Assembly: GCA_937135955.1 (NCBI GenBank)
Contig: CAKZOB010000004.1
Span: 1-64,000, forward strand
Direction: 5' to 3'
Source of the DNA: an uncultured Anaerolineales bacterium
Lineage (GTDB): Bacteria; Chloroflexota; Anaerolineae; Aggregatilineales; Aggregatilineaceae
Length of the DNA stretch: 64,000 bases
The translations under genes were made by a program, and so were the position numbers. This document shows positions 18,126 to 27,063 of the stretch, piece after piece. A model generated the notes under the pieces. That model worked only from the letters and a program-made list of their open reading frames with translations, was not told the DNA's origin and searched no databases. Position 1 is the stretch's first letter; each line of letters starts with the position of its first letter.

Positions 18126-18869
18126 ATGTCTGCGCGAGCGACCGAGTTTTGGGGCGGGGTGCGGGCACAATTGCCTATTCTGCTCGGCACCACGCCCTTC
18201 GGCATGATCTACGGCATTACTGCTACCAAGGTAGGTCTGCCGGTCGAGGTGGCGCTGGGCATGTCACTGTTCGTCTTCGCCGGATCGTCGCAATTTGTGG
18301 CGGTCGGGCTGTTCGGCGAGGGCGCGCCCGGCCTGATCATTGTGCTGACCACCTTTGTCGTCAACCTGCGGCACATGCTCTACAGTGCGTCGCTTGCGCC
18401 GTATCTGCGTCATCTGAACCGCATCTGGAAGTACCTGTTGGCCTTCCTGCTCACTGACGAAGCTTACGCCGTCTCGATCACACACTACGAGGCTGGGGCG
18501 TCCGTGCCCGCCCGCGACACAGCGCGCCACTGGTTCACCCTGGGCGCGGGCCTCACGCTATGGGTGTCCTGGCAACTGAGCACGGCAGCGGGCGTGTTGC
18601 TGGGTACGCAGGTGCCGTCGAGATGGGGGCTGGACTTCACCCTGGCGCTGACCTTCATCGCCCTGCTGGTGCCCACGCTCAAAGGTCGTGCGGATGTGCT
18701 GGCCGCGCTGGTGGCCGGTGGTGTGGCGCTGGTGGCGCATGGTCTGCCGTACAATCTGGGGCTGATCCTGGCTGCGCTGACGGGCATCGTCGCCGGAGTG
18801 GGGGCAGAGCGCGCCGGCTGGGCTGCTCCCTGCGCCGCGACCACAGCCGCCGGAGAACGCCTCCCATGA
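18126..18869 (+). CDS. azlC: Branched-chain amino-acid exporter large subunit AzlC
   Basis: About 247 residues from the ATG at 18126 behind GAGGATGTC; an upstream in-frame ATG at 18072 lacks a ribosome site. The family core is clear: TPFGMIYGITATKVGL, FAGSSQFVAVGLFG, NLRHMLYSASLAPYL and LLTDEAYAVS. Several hydrophobic helices span the membrane. With AzlD it exports branched-chain amino acids or analogues. The stop overlaps the azlD start (ATGA). Confidence 0.93.
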   Translation: MSARATEFWGGVRAQLPILLGTTPFGMIYGITATKVGLPVEVALGMSLFVFAGSSQFVAVGLFGEGAPGLIIVLTTFVVNLRHMLYSASLAPYLRHLNRIWKYLLAFLLTDEAYAVSITHYEAGASVPARDTARHWFTLGAGLTLWVSWQLSTAAGVLLGTQVPSRWGLDFTLALTFIALLVPTLKGRADVLAALVAGGVALVAHGLPYNLGLILAALTGIVAGVGAERAGWAAPCAATTAAGERLP

Positions 18870-19171
18870 GCACCTGGTTGACGGTCCTGGGCATGGTTGC
18901 CGTGACGTATAGCGTGCGCCTGTCGGTGATTGCGCTGCTGCGCGAGGGCAGCTTGCCGTCAGCGCTCCGTTGTGCCTTGCGCTACGTGCCCCCGGCGGCG
19001 CTGTCCGCGATCATCTTTCCGGCGCTGTTCATGCCCGCTGGTTCGCTCGATCTATCGGCGGACAATAGTCGCCTGCTGGCCGGACTCCTCGCCACTGTGA
19101 TCGCCTGGCGCACGCGCAGCACATTGCTGCCAATCGCGGTGGGCATGGTTGCGCTGTGGGCGTTGACCTGA
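18866..19171 (+). CDS. azlD: Branched-chain amino-acid exporter small subunit AzlD
   Basis: 101 residues with three or four hydrophobic segments and the family motif LRYVPPAALSAIIFPALF. The start at 18866 overlaps the azlC stop, so the two subunits are translated together. A longer frame upstream is only a shadow of azlC. Confidence 0.92.
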   Translation: MSTWLTVLGMVAVTYSVRLSVIALLREGSLPSALRCALRYVPPAALSAIIFPALFMPAGSLDLSADNSRLLAGLLATVIAWRTRSTLLPIAVGMVALWALT

Positions 19172-19480
19172 AGCCCTTCGAGAAGTCCTGATCGGCAGCT
19201 CTACCTCATCGCTAAGGCCCTTCTCCACGCGCGGAGACTGCAATATGCACTTACTCGTCTCTCGGCCATGTATGGAAGGAGGCCGGGGGACTTAGCGCTG
19301 TTTTCCCCTCACCATTCTCACTTCCGCCAGTTGTCCTCTCGCCACATTACAGCCCTGTAGCCTTACGGAATCGTAGTCTCTCTGTAAGGCTGGTGTAATT
19401 CCCAGCGCCGATCCTTATGCGCAGGGTAGCAGATGGCACTGACCATCAAGAAGATCGATGCACTGGAAAGGAGAACAGTG
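19172..19480. other. Intergenic region before the small secreted protein
   Basis: A 309-bp gap. Its right part holds the GTAA box (19373-19398), overlapped by an 8-bp inverted repeat (AGCCTTAC at 19359-19366 and its mirror at 19384-19391). The left part shows nothing I recognise. Confidence 0.5.
19373..19398 (+). promoter_or_regulatory. Three direct GTAA-type blocks at 11-bp spacing (regulator box 1)
   Basis: GTAG at 19373, GTAA at 19384 and GTAA at 19395: exactly 11 bp from block to block. The same layout occurs at 20027-20052. Direct repeats with one-turn spacing are the usual binding sites of OmpR/PhoB-type regulators, and one is encoded at 31244. Confidence 0.6.
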
Positions 19481-19942
19481 ATGTTCAAGAAAGTCTGGTT
19501 CACGGCACTGGCGGTGGTAGCGGTCTCCGTGCTGGGCGCGGCGAGCGCCTTCGCCGACGGGGACGAAACCAGCGGCTGCATGTTCTACAACGAGGACGAG
19601 GACGTGTGGATCGCGGGCTACTGCGACGGGCGTCTTAATGCCTTCGACATCGCGCAGCCGGTGGCGATCTACTACAGCTACGACACCGTGCTGGCGACCG
19701 ATGAGGATGGCAATCCTTACTGGACGGACGTGGTGGATGCCATCGAAATCTGGGTCATCGACTCGGAAGGTGTGGGGCAGTTGGCGTTGCGCGTCCCCGC
19801 TGCGCAGATCGCACCGGCGTTCAACGCCATCAGCGACGTACAGATCGCCGCGGTCAACGGGATCACGCTCAACTATTCACCTTCCGCCGATGCGTTTTGG
19901 GTCACCGCACCGGGCTATTCCTTCGTCTGGGAAGCCTGGTGA
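19481..19942 (+). CDS. Small secreted protein, possibly in the regulon of the downstream sensor system
   Basis: 153 residues from the ATG at 19481 behind AAAGGAGAACAGTG; the frame is open 48 nt further up but without support. A clear signal peptide (VWFTALAVVAVSVLGAASAFA) precedes an acidic secreted domain with two cysteines (CMFYNEDEDVWIAGYC) and a C-terminal aromatic segment (SFVWEAW). I do not recognise the family. It carries the same upstream GTAA box as the following operon and has its own terminator. Confidence 0.8.
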   Translation: MFKKVWFTALAVVAVSVLGAASAFADGDETSGCMFYNEDEDVWIAGYCDGRLNAFDIAQPVAIYYSYDTVLATDEDGNPYWTDVVDAIEIWVIDSEGVGQLALRVPAAQIAPAFNAISDVQIAAVNGITLNYSPSADAFWVTAPGYSFVWEAW

Positions 19943-19967
19943 TTGTGACACCCTCCTCCCAGAGGTG

Positions 19968-20001
19968 TGGGGCGCGGGTATTCCTGCGCCCCAGCTTTTT
20001 T
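19968..20001 (+). terminator. Intrinsic terminator of the small secreted-protein gene
   Basis: TGGGGCGC (19968-19975) pairs with GCGCCCCA (19986-19993), followed by GC and six T. Confidence 0.9.
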
Positions 20002-20026
20002 CCCGACAGGCTCACATTTCGAAACT

Positions 20027-20052
20027 GTAATGTTCCCGTAAGGGCGATGTAA
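20027..20052 (+). promoter_or_regulatory. Three direct GTAA blocks at 11-bp spacing (regulator box 2)
   Basis: GTAA at 20027, 20038 and 20049, all 11 bp apart, just upstream of the eight-gene operon. GTAAGG..G.TGTAAT is shared with box 1. A possible -10 (TACATA, 20079-20084) follows. Confidence 0.65.
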
Positions 20053-20108
20053 TGTCGCCGGGCGATGCTGTGGACGGCTACATAACTCATCTGGCAGGAG
20101 AGAAAGCG

Positions 20109-22829
20109 GTGAAAGCTGACAAGTTAGTCTCGTTGTTTTGCGCACTGGTGGTAACAGTAACCCCCCTGATCGGAGCGCTATGGCCGGTGGACGGGGACAC
20201 GGTGAGCGCAGAAGGGGCGACGCTGGTGCTCAGCGTTCCCTATATCTGGGAGGACGTGCTGACGCCAGACCTGCTGGCCACTTTCGAAGCTCAGCACGCC
20301 GGCGTGGACGTGCAGGTAGTGTTCAGCGAAACGGCCTTCTTCGGGTTCGGCCCGGCGGGCGCAGTCGAAGATCAGCTTGACGCCACTGAGGAGCGGGTGA
20401 CCGCCGCCGACGTGCTCTATGTGGATTCCTCGACGCTCTCCGTTGCCGATACGCAGGCAGGCTACTATCTCGACCTGGCCCCGCTGGCGATGAGCGATCC
20501 GGCGCTGGACATCGCCGACTTCATACCCGCCGCCTGGCAATCGTTCCAGTGGGACAATGGCCTGTGGGCACTGCCCCTTTCGGTAGATGTGATCTTGGTC
20601 ACCTACGATCCGGCGGCCTTCGACGAGGTCGGGCTGGCCTATCCCAATGAGCGCTGGACGATTGACGACTTCGCCTATGCGGCGCGCGCATTGGCTCAGT
20701 ACAACGTCGATGGCACAGTGGCGACGCCCGGCCTGTCAACTGTGTCGGGCGGCAACAACCAGGCTGTCTTTCTGCGGGCACTGGCCGGGACCGGTTTTTA
20801 CGACTCCGCTTCTGTGCCCAATGCGCCCAGCTTTGCCAACCCCAACCTGGAGTACCTCCTGCAGACCTGGTACGAACTGGTCAGCGAAGAGGTGGTGCTG
20901 GCGCAGGGCGGCGGACGTGAGGAGGCGATCCCCCTGCGCGTCGAGGGCATCAATGGTTACGCCGAGCGCCGCGGCCCACGTGAGCAAGACGCTGCAGAGA
21001 CGCGCTATGCCTCGCTGTTGCCCGGCGGTGTGGCTGGCCTGAACGTGCAGGGCTTCGCGGTGAGCGCGGGCACGCAGTACCCGGAACTGGCGTATGCCCT
21101 GGCCAACTTCCTGACGGGGCGCTCCGAACTGGCCACCAACGCCTTCAGCGCGGTACCAGCCCGTTATAGCTTGGCCGACTCGCAGACGGCAACCAGCGCC
21201 GCAGCCAACAACCCGACGGGCAGCCCAGGGATGCCAGGTGGCCCCTTTGGGGGGGCGCGCACCGTGCCGGAGGCGATTCGCCCCGTGCTGGAACAGGGGC
21301 TGACCTCGGCCTTGCCTGTGGCTGAACTGCGCTACGCCTCCTACCTCAGCGCTGTGCTGAGCGAGATGCTGAGTAGTGGCACCGATGCGCTCTCGGCGTT
21401 GCAGGCAGCAGAGGCGCAGGCGTACAGCGACATGCAGACGGCCGTAGCCCGCGCGGACACGGTGTCGCTGATGGTGATTCCTCCTGCGCCGCAGCCGACC
21501 CTGGCGCCGGGCGAGATCGCGCTGACCTGCGCGGTGAACGTAGGCTTTGGCGGGCCGATGCGTGGCGGACAGTTGCCCAACCAGTATGAATGGGACGGGT
21601 TGATCGCTGACTTCGTGGCTGCCGATCCAGTGGTTGGCGCGGTCACACTGGAGTCGGTGCAGGAAAACGACCTGGCGACGCTGGCCGAACAGTACGATTG
21701 CTTCATCTTGTCCGGCAATGTGGTCGAGGGTAGCGACCTCAGCCCGCTGCTCAATCTCGATCCGCTGCTCGACACCGACGCGACTTTCGATCGCAACGAC
21801 ATCATTGGCAATACCCTGTCTCAGTTGCAGCGAGATAACAAAACCTGGGGGCTTCCGCTGGCGATTCAGCCGCAGATGCTGCAATACGACCCGCAGCAGT
21901 TCGCGCAGGCAGGCGTGCCGGAGCCGCTGAATGGCTGGACGGTAGATGCTTTCGTGGATGCCCTGTACCGCCTCAAGCCCTACGACACCGATCCCACGCC
22001 CTTCGTGCCCGCTGATCCGAGCGGATCGTATCTGCTGATGCTGATCGCAGCGTTCGGCGGCCTGCCGCTCGACTACCGCACCGATCCGCCCGCGGTGAAT
22101 TTCACCGACGAGGAGACGGTCGAGGCGATCCAGCAGGTGCTCGACCTGGCCGTGCAGGGGTACATCAGCTACAGCGCCCAGGCCACTTTCTCTATGGCGG
22201 GTACAGACTCGTCGTCGCCAGCCATCACCACCAATACCATGAATCAGTTCCGCCCTGCTATGCCCGGACCGGATAGGGGGACCCAAAGCGACACGGCGCT
22301 GACGACCTACCCGCAGGGCAGCCGCTATAACGCCGTCGCCTATGAAATTACGGCGGGTTACATCAGCGCGACTGCGCAGAATCCAGAGGCTGCGTACCGC
22401 TTTCTGAGCGCAGTAGCCCGCACACCTCAACTGTTCTCCGGCATGCCCGCGCGCGGATCGCTCGTTTCTGATCCGGCGGTGATTGCGGCTCAGGGGGCAG
22501 ATGTCGTCGCTGCCTATCAGCAACTCGACGCGCTGTTGCGCGCGCCTAATACGATTGTCTTCCCCACCTTCGGCGCGGGGCGCGGCGGCGGTGAACTGAC
22601 CATGGTGGTGTCCTACTGGTTACGGCGCGCCTTCGACCGCTACGTGCTGGAAGGGGCCGATCTCGAAACCGAGCTGGCTGAGGCTGAGCAACTGACCCTG
22701 GCCTACCTGGAGTGTGCTCAAGGCATAGCAGTTGACCAGGAAGCGGACACACCCGAACAGCGCTTCCAGCAGTTCGAAGCACTGCGTCAGTGCGCGACCA
22801 GCGTTGATCCGGAGTTCGGCCAGGGCTGA
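20109..22829 (+). CDS. Exported protein with two tandem solute-binding domains
   Basis: About 906 residues from the GTG at 20109 behind GGCAGGAG; an upstream in-frame ATG at 20052 lies inside the regulator box and is unlikely. A signal peptide (LVSLFCALVVTVTPLIGALW) leads into one family-1 solute-binding domain (about 40-400, LVLSVPYIWEDVLTPDLLATFEAQ, AYALANFLTGRSELA) and, after a Gly/Pro linker, a second (from about 470, ending near 880). Normal binding proteins have one such domain and work with MalF/MalG permeases; none is here. In this operon it may present a ligand to the sensor or to the FtsX permease. That role is inference. Confidence 0.8.
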   Translation: MKADKLVSLFCALVVTVTPLIGALWPVDGDTVSAEGATLVLSVPYIWEDVLTPDLLATFEAQHAGVDVQVVFSETAFFGFGPAGAVEDQLDATEERVTAADVLYVDSSTLSVADTQAGYYLDLAPLAMSDPALDIADFIPAAWQSFQWDNGLWALPLSVDVILVTYDPAAFDEVGLAYPNERWTIDDFAYAARALAQYNVDGTVATPGLSTVSGGNNQAVFLRALAGTGFYDSASVPNAPSFANPNLEYLLQTWYELVSEEVVLAQGGGREEAIPLRVEGINGYAERRGPREQDAAETRYASLLPGGVAGLNVQGFAVSAGTQYPELAYALANFLTGRSELATNAFSAVPARYSLADSQTATSAAANNPTGSPGMPGGPFGGARTVPEAIRPVLEQGLTSALPVAELRYASYLSAVLSEMLSSGTDALSALQAAEAQAYSDMQTAVARADTVSLMVIPPAPQPTLAPGEIALTCAVNVGFGGPMRGGQLPNQYEWDGLIADFVAADPVVGAVTLESVQENDLATLAEQYDCFILSGNVVEGSDLSPLLNLDPLLDTDATFDRNDIIGNTLSQLQRDNKTWGLPLAIQPQMLQYDPQQFAQAGVPEPLNGWTVDAFVDALYRLKPYDTDPTPFVPADPSGSYLLMLIAAFGGLPLDYRTDPPAVNFTDEETVEAIQQVLDLAVQGYISYSAQATFSMAGTDSSSPAITTNTMNQFRPAMPGPDRGTQSDTALTTYPQGSRYNAVAYEITAGYISATAQNPEAAYRFLSAVARTPQLFSGMPARGSLVSDPAVIAAQGADVVAAYQQLDALLRAPNTIVFPTFGAGRGGGELTMVVSYWLRRAFDRYVLEGADLETELAEAEQLTLAYLECAQGIAVDQEADTPEQRFQQFEALRQCATSVDPEFGQG

Positions 22830-22842
22830 TCGCCCGTGCAGC

Positions 22843-22873
22843 GAAGGGCACGCGGATCAACCGGGTGCCCTTC
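22843..22873 (+). promoter_or_regulatory. Hairpin between the binding-protein and permease genes
   Basis: GAAGGGCAC (22843-22851) pairs with GTGCCCTTC (22865-22873). There is no T-run, so it may stabilise the upstream mRNA or lower downstream expression instead of ending transcription. Confidence 0.5.
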
Positions 22874-22885
22874 TGAGGGAACGCC

Positions 22886-25651
22886 ATGCATCGTGTACTC
22901 GATCCCATCATCTTTGCCCTTGAACGGCTGTGGAATCACCGGGCGCTGGTCTTCTGGGCGCTGGTGGGGTTGTCGGCAGCAACCACGCTGGCGCTGAGCC
23001 TGAGCCTGTACGTAGATGCCGTCAATACCGACCTGCTGACCGAGCGGCTCAGCGACCCGCCCTATGCGTTCCGCCTGCGTTATCTGGGCAGTTGGGAGGG
23101 CAATATCAGCGCACAGGAGGTTAGCCAGGCCACAGAGGCTATTGAGGGCAGCTTTGTAGAGACAATCGGTCTGCCCCTGACGCGCTTGGCCCGCTTCGTC
23201 AGCGCGGGCAACTGGAATGTCGTCCGCCAGGGGGAGACGCCGGTCGCCTTCGGAGCCTATACCCTGGGCACGCTGGACGGCGTCGAGGCGCAGATGCGGA
23301 TCACGGCGGGGGAGTGGCCGCCTGCTGAGACGGACGGGGACGCAATCCCTGTGCTGATGGCGGAGAAGCTGCTTTATCAGACGGGCTTGCAGGTAGGAGA
23401 CGTGCTGACGGCCACGCGGTCGGGCGCTGGTAGCCCGTTGAAGCTCCAGATCGTCGCCCTGTGGACGCCGGTGGACTCCCAAGACCCGTCGTGGATTCTG
23501 ACGCCCAAGTTCTTCGATACGGTCTTCCTGATGACCGCTGCGGACTTCTGGGAGGCGGTGGGGGCGCTCGCGCAGCCGATCGAAGAGGTAGACTGGCAGT
23601 TCATCTTCGACGGGCGCGGCCTGCGCACCTCGGCAGTCTCCGGCTTGCTAGAACGCATTACCGACGGCAAACGGGCGGTGATGGCTGCCCTGCCCGGCAC
23701 ACGCCTGGATGTGACGCCTGAAGAAGGGCTGCGCGCGTTCCAGGACGAGGTCAACCGCCTCACCGCCCAACTAGTCATCGTCGTGCTGCCCGTCGCGGGC
23801 CTGATCCTCTACTTCGTGACCATGCTGGCGTCCATGTTAGTAGGCCGTCAGCAGCAAGAGGATGTAGTGCTCAGCAGCCGGGGGATGAGCCATCCCAAGT
23901 TGTTGAGCGTGCACGCGCTGATGTGGTTGTTCCTGGCGGGGCTGGCGCTGGCGATCGGTCTGGCGGTGTCGCCGTCTGTAGTGCAACTCATCGGGCGCAC
24001 GTCCTCGTTCTTGCGCTTCGACTATCCGACGCCGGCGCTGGAGATCGTCATCACCCGTCAGGCGCTACTGATCGGAGCGGCGACCGGCCTGGTGGCGGCC
24101 AGCAGTGGACTGGCCCTGGCCTGGCGGGCTACGGGACAGTCCATCAGTCAGTTCAAGCGCGTGCAGGCACGGTCGGGCAAGGCCTGGTGGCAGCGCGTTT
24201 ATCTCGACGTGATGCTGCTGGTGCCCGCTGCTTACGTCTTCTATACCTTGCAGGCGCAGGGAGGTCTTTCCACGGGCGCACAAGACCCCTTTAGCGACCC
24301 CCTGGTGTTCCTGGCTCCGACGCTGTTTTCGCTGGGCTTCACCCTGATGATGTTGCGCCTCTATCCCTTTTTGCTGGCTCAACTGGCCCGTCTGGTGAGC
24401 CTGACCCGCAGCATTGCCCTGCTGATGGCCTTGCGCGAACTCACGCGGTCCATCGGGCGTTACCGCGGCACGCTGCTGATGACTTGCTTCACGCTGAGCC
24501 TGATCGGCTTCACCGCTTCGATGGCCAGCACGCTGGATCGCAGTCTGGAGGATGTGATGCGCTATCGAGTGGGCGCAGAGCGCGTGCTGGTGGTGGCGGC
24601 GGAAGCGCAGACGGAAGAGGGCACGTCTTCAGAAAGCGGTACCGAGCTGACTGTGGTCGGCTACAACACCCTGCCCGTCAGCAGCCTGCTGGAGATCGAG
24701 GACATCTATGCGGCCTCGCGCGTGGGGCGCTATCAGGCGCAGATCGTGCTGCCCGGCCAACGTCTATCGGGCACAATCCTGGGCGTGGATCGGGCGACTA
24801 TGGCCGCTGTCGCCCATTTCCGTCCAGACTACGGCCCGGAGCCACTGGCCGACGCGCTCAACCGGCTGGCGGGCAACCGGACGGGCGTGTTGCTCAGCGC
24901 GGCAGCGGCTGAGGAATACAGGCTGGGGGTAGGGCAGGAGATCACCCTTCAGATTTCTGCGCTCAATACCTGGTACTCCACGCAGGTGCCGATCGTGGGA
25001 GTGCTCGATTACTTCCCCACGCTCGATCCGCGCCAGGGATTCTTCGCGATCACCAACCTCGACCCGATCTTCGAGCTGGTCGGCACGGAACTGCCCCACA
25101 ACATCTGGCTGAGTCTGCGGCCAGGCGCTGATGACCAGGCTGTGCTGGCCCAGATCAAGGCTTTGGGATTTCCGGTGTTGGACTGGCTCGATCCGCAGGC
25201 GCTGATAGCCGAGGCACAGGCCGACCCGACGCGGCGCGGGGTGTTGGGGTTCCTGTCGGTGGGTTTCGTCTCCGCCATTCTGTTGACGCTGGTGGGCAGC
25301 GTGATCCAGAGCACGGCGTCGTTTCGCGCTCAGGCGGTGCAACTCGGCTCGTTGCGGGCGATGGGACTGGGCAGTCTGGCCGTGGCGGCCTATCTGCTGC
25401 TGGCGCAGGGGATCGCGGCGCTGGGCGGGATCAGCGGTGGCACGCTGATCGGGATGATCACGACCCTGCTTTTTCTGCCCTTGCTGGATTTCAGCGGCGG
25501 TCTACCGCCGTATCTGGTGCGGGTGGCCTGGGGAGATATCGTCCTGGTCTATTCGGTGTTCGCGGCGGTGTTGTTCGGCGTCACCGTCCTGACGACGGCG
25601 TTGCTCAGCCGACAACACGCCTCTACCTTGCTCAAACTGGGGGATGCTTGA
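22886..25651 (+). CDS. ABC transporter permease with two FtsX domains
   Basis: A 921-residue membrane protein starting behind GAGGGAACGCC. Layout: first helix about 18-45, a large extracytoplasmic MacB-like region (about 50-290), an FtsX block of three helices (about 295-420, LVIVVLPVAGLILYFVTML), further helices at about 440-550, a second outer region (about 560-780) and a final FtsX block (about 785-910, GFLSVGFVSAILLTLVGSVIQ). Such proteins do not carry small solutes; they drive conformational changes, lipoprotein or peptide export, or resistance. The two ATPases downstream are its likely partners. Substrate unknown. Confidence 0.85.
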   Translation: MHRVLDPIIFALERLWNHRALVFWALVGLSAATTLALSLSLYVDAVNTDLLTERLSDPPYAFRLRYLGSWEGNISAQEVSQATEAIEGSFVETIGLPLTRLARFVSAGNWNVVRQGETPVAFGAYTLGTLDGVEAQMRITAGEWPPAETDGDAIPVLMAEKLLYQTGLQVGDVLTATRSGAGSPLKLQIVALWTPVDSQDPSWILTPKFFDTVFLMTAADFWEAVGALAQPIEEVDWQFIFDGRGLRTSAVSGLLERITDGKRAVMAALPGTRLDVTPEEGLRAFQDEVNRLTAQLVIVVLPVAGLILYFVTMLASMLVGRQQQEDVVLSSRGMSHPKLLSVHALMWLFLAGLALAIGLAVSPSVVQLIGRTSSFLRFDYPTPALEIVITRQALLIGAATGLVAASSGLALAWRATGQSISQFKRVQARSGKAWWQRVYLDVMLLVPAAYVFYTLQAQGGLSTGAQDPFSDPLVFLAPTLFSLGFTLMMLRLYPFLLAQLARLVSLTRSIALLMALRELTRSIGRYRGTLLMTCFTLSLIGFTASMASTLDRSLEDVMRYRVGAERVLVVAAEAQTEEGTSSESGTELTVVGYNTLPVSSLLEIEDIYAASRVGRYQAQIVLPGQRLSGTILGVDRATMAAVAHFRPDYGPEPLADALNRLAGNRTGVLLSAAAAEEYRLGVGQEITLQISALNTWYSTQVPIVGVLDYFPTLDPRQGFFAITNLDPIFELVGTELPHNIWLSLRPGADDQAVLAQIKALGFPVLDWLDPQALIAEAQADPTRRGVLGFLSVGFVSAILLTLVGSVIQSTASFRAQAVQLGSLRAMGLGSLAVAAYLLLAQGIAALGGISGGTLIGMITTLLFLPLLDFSGGLPPYLVRVAWGDIVLVYSVFAAVLFGVTVLTTALLSRQHASTLLKLGDA

Positions 25652-25653
25652 GA

Positions 25654-27036
25654 ATGAACGCTCGTTTGACAACCGTGTTCCCTACTTTGCTGATGGTGGC
25701 GGTGTTGGCAGGCCTGGCCTGGCTGACTGCTGCCTGCTCGACTGTCGAGGAACTGACGCAAGACGAAGCCGCGCAGGCCCAAAGCGCGCCTACTTCCACG
25801 CCGGTGCCCACTGCTGCTGTGGCAGCGCGCCCGACCTATGTGGTGCAGCGCGGCACGGTGGAAGAAGTCTTCACTTTCACCGGACGCTGGCAGCCGCGCG
25901 ACCAGATGATGCTCTCCTTTCCCGTCAGCGGGACGGTAGGGCAGGTGAACGTCCGGCGCGGTGACGCGGTGCGCGCGGGCGACCTACTGGCGGCTTTCGA
26001 CACCAGCGATCTGGAGAGTCAGCTTGCCAGCGCCCAGATCAAACTGGAGACAGCGCTGAAGAGCGTGAGCAGTAGCAGCGAAAGCGGCGTGCAGAGTGTC
26101 GAGAATGCGCAAATCGCGCTGGCCAATGCCCGCCTGTCGTTGGAAAGCACCAAGGCGGGTAGCCCCTGGACGAGCGTGGCTTCGGCGCGGCTGCAACTTG
26201 AATCCGCCGAGCAGTCGTTGACCGACGCTCAGCGCAGCTACTATGAGGCCATCAGCAATCCGGCGAATTCTGCGGCGACCGTGGACAACGCTTACAAGCA
26301 GTTGCTCAATGCGCAGCAACAACTGGAGTCGGCACGACTCAACTATTTTTCCGCTGCGCAAAACTACGCCAAATATGAAACCAGCGTAGCCCAGGCCGAG
26401 AACGCCGTGATCCAGGCCGAATTGAACCTGCAACGCGCCATTCAGGACGCGCAGGCTGGCGTCAGTGACGAGAATGTGCGTTCCGTCCAGCTTGAAATCG
26501 ATCAGATCAAACAGTCCATCGCCGAATCGTCGCTCTACGCGCCCATGGATGGCGTGATCCTGGACGTGTACATCAAGGTGGGGGACAGCGTCAAAGCCTA
26601 CGATACGGTGATCGTGCTGGCCCTGCCAGAGCCGAAGGAGATCATCGCCACCTTGGCCATCAGCGACGCGAATCGGCTGAGCGTGGGCATGGTGGGCGTC
26701 TGCCAGGTGATAAACCGCCCGGAGACGGCGGTTGGCTGTGCGGTGCGCTCGATCCCCCTTAGTAGCAAGGATGCCGATCAGACTACGCGCGTTGTCGCCT
26801 CGCTGAGCGACGTGCCCGACAACCAACTGATCGAAGTCAAAATGCCCCTGGAAGTGCGCGAAAACGTGCTCTGGCTACCTCCCAGCGTGATCCGCACTTT
26901 CCAGAACCGCACCTTCGTGGTGCTGGAGACCCCCGACGGCCCGCGCACGGTGGACGTGCAGCTTGGCTTGCAGACTGATGAGCGGGTCGAGATCGTCAGT
27001 GGCGTCAATGAAGGGGATGTGGTGATCGCGCCTTAG
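25654..27036 (+). CDS. HlyD/MacA-like adaptor lipoprotein
   Basis: About 460 residues. The ATG at 25654 is preferred over a TTG at 25648; both touch the permease stop. The N-terminus has a hydrophobic stretch ending LTAAC, a possible lipobox, then a Thr/Pro linker. Domains in order: split biotinyl-lipoyl hairpin (GTVGQVNVRRGDAVRAGDLLAAFD, later SLYAPMDGVILDVYIKVGD), a long alpha-hairpin between them (about 120-290, Ala/Gln/Leu-rich coiled coil) and a beta-barrel with membrane-proximal part to the end. Such adaptors link an inner-membrane ABC pump to the envelope. Confidence 0.88.
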   Translation: MNARLTTVFPTLLMVAVLAGLAWLTAACSTVEELTQDEAAQAQSAPTSTPVPTAAVAARPTYVVQRGTVEEVFTFTGRWQPRDQMMLSFPVSGTVGQVNVRRGDAVRAGDLLAAFDTSDLESQLASAQIKLETALKSVSSSSESGVQSVENAQIALANARLSLESTKAGSPWTSVASARLQLESAEQSLTDAQRSYYEAISNPANSAATVDNAYKQLLNAQQQLESARLNYFSAAQNYAKYETSVAQAENAVIQAELNLQRAIQDAQAGVSDENVRSVQLEIDQIKQSIAESSLYAPMDGVILDVYIKVGDSVKAYDTVIVLALPEPKEIIATLAISDANRLSVGMVGVCQVINRPETAVGCAVRSIPLSSKDADQTTRVVASLSDVPDNQLIEVKMPLEVRENVLWLPPSVIRTFQNRTFVVLETPDGPRTVDVQLGLQTDERVEIVSGVNEGDVVIAP

Positions 27037-27063
27037 CCTGAGGCCAGGGGAGAGAGATAGCCC

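Noticed and set aside
18560-18865. Longer start for azlD
   Set aside because: The extra part is a frame-shifted reading of azlC; the ATG at 18866 overlaps the azlC stop in the usual way.
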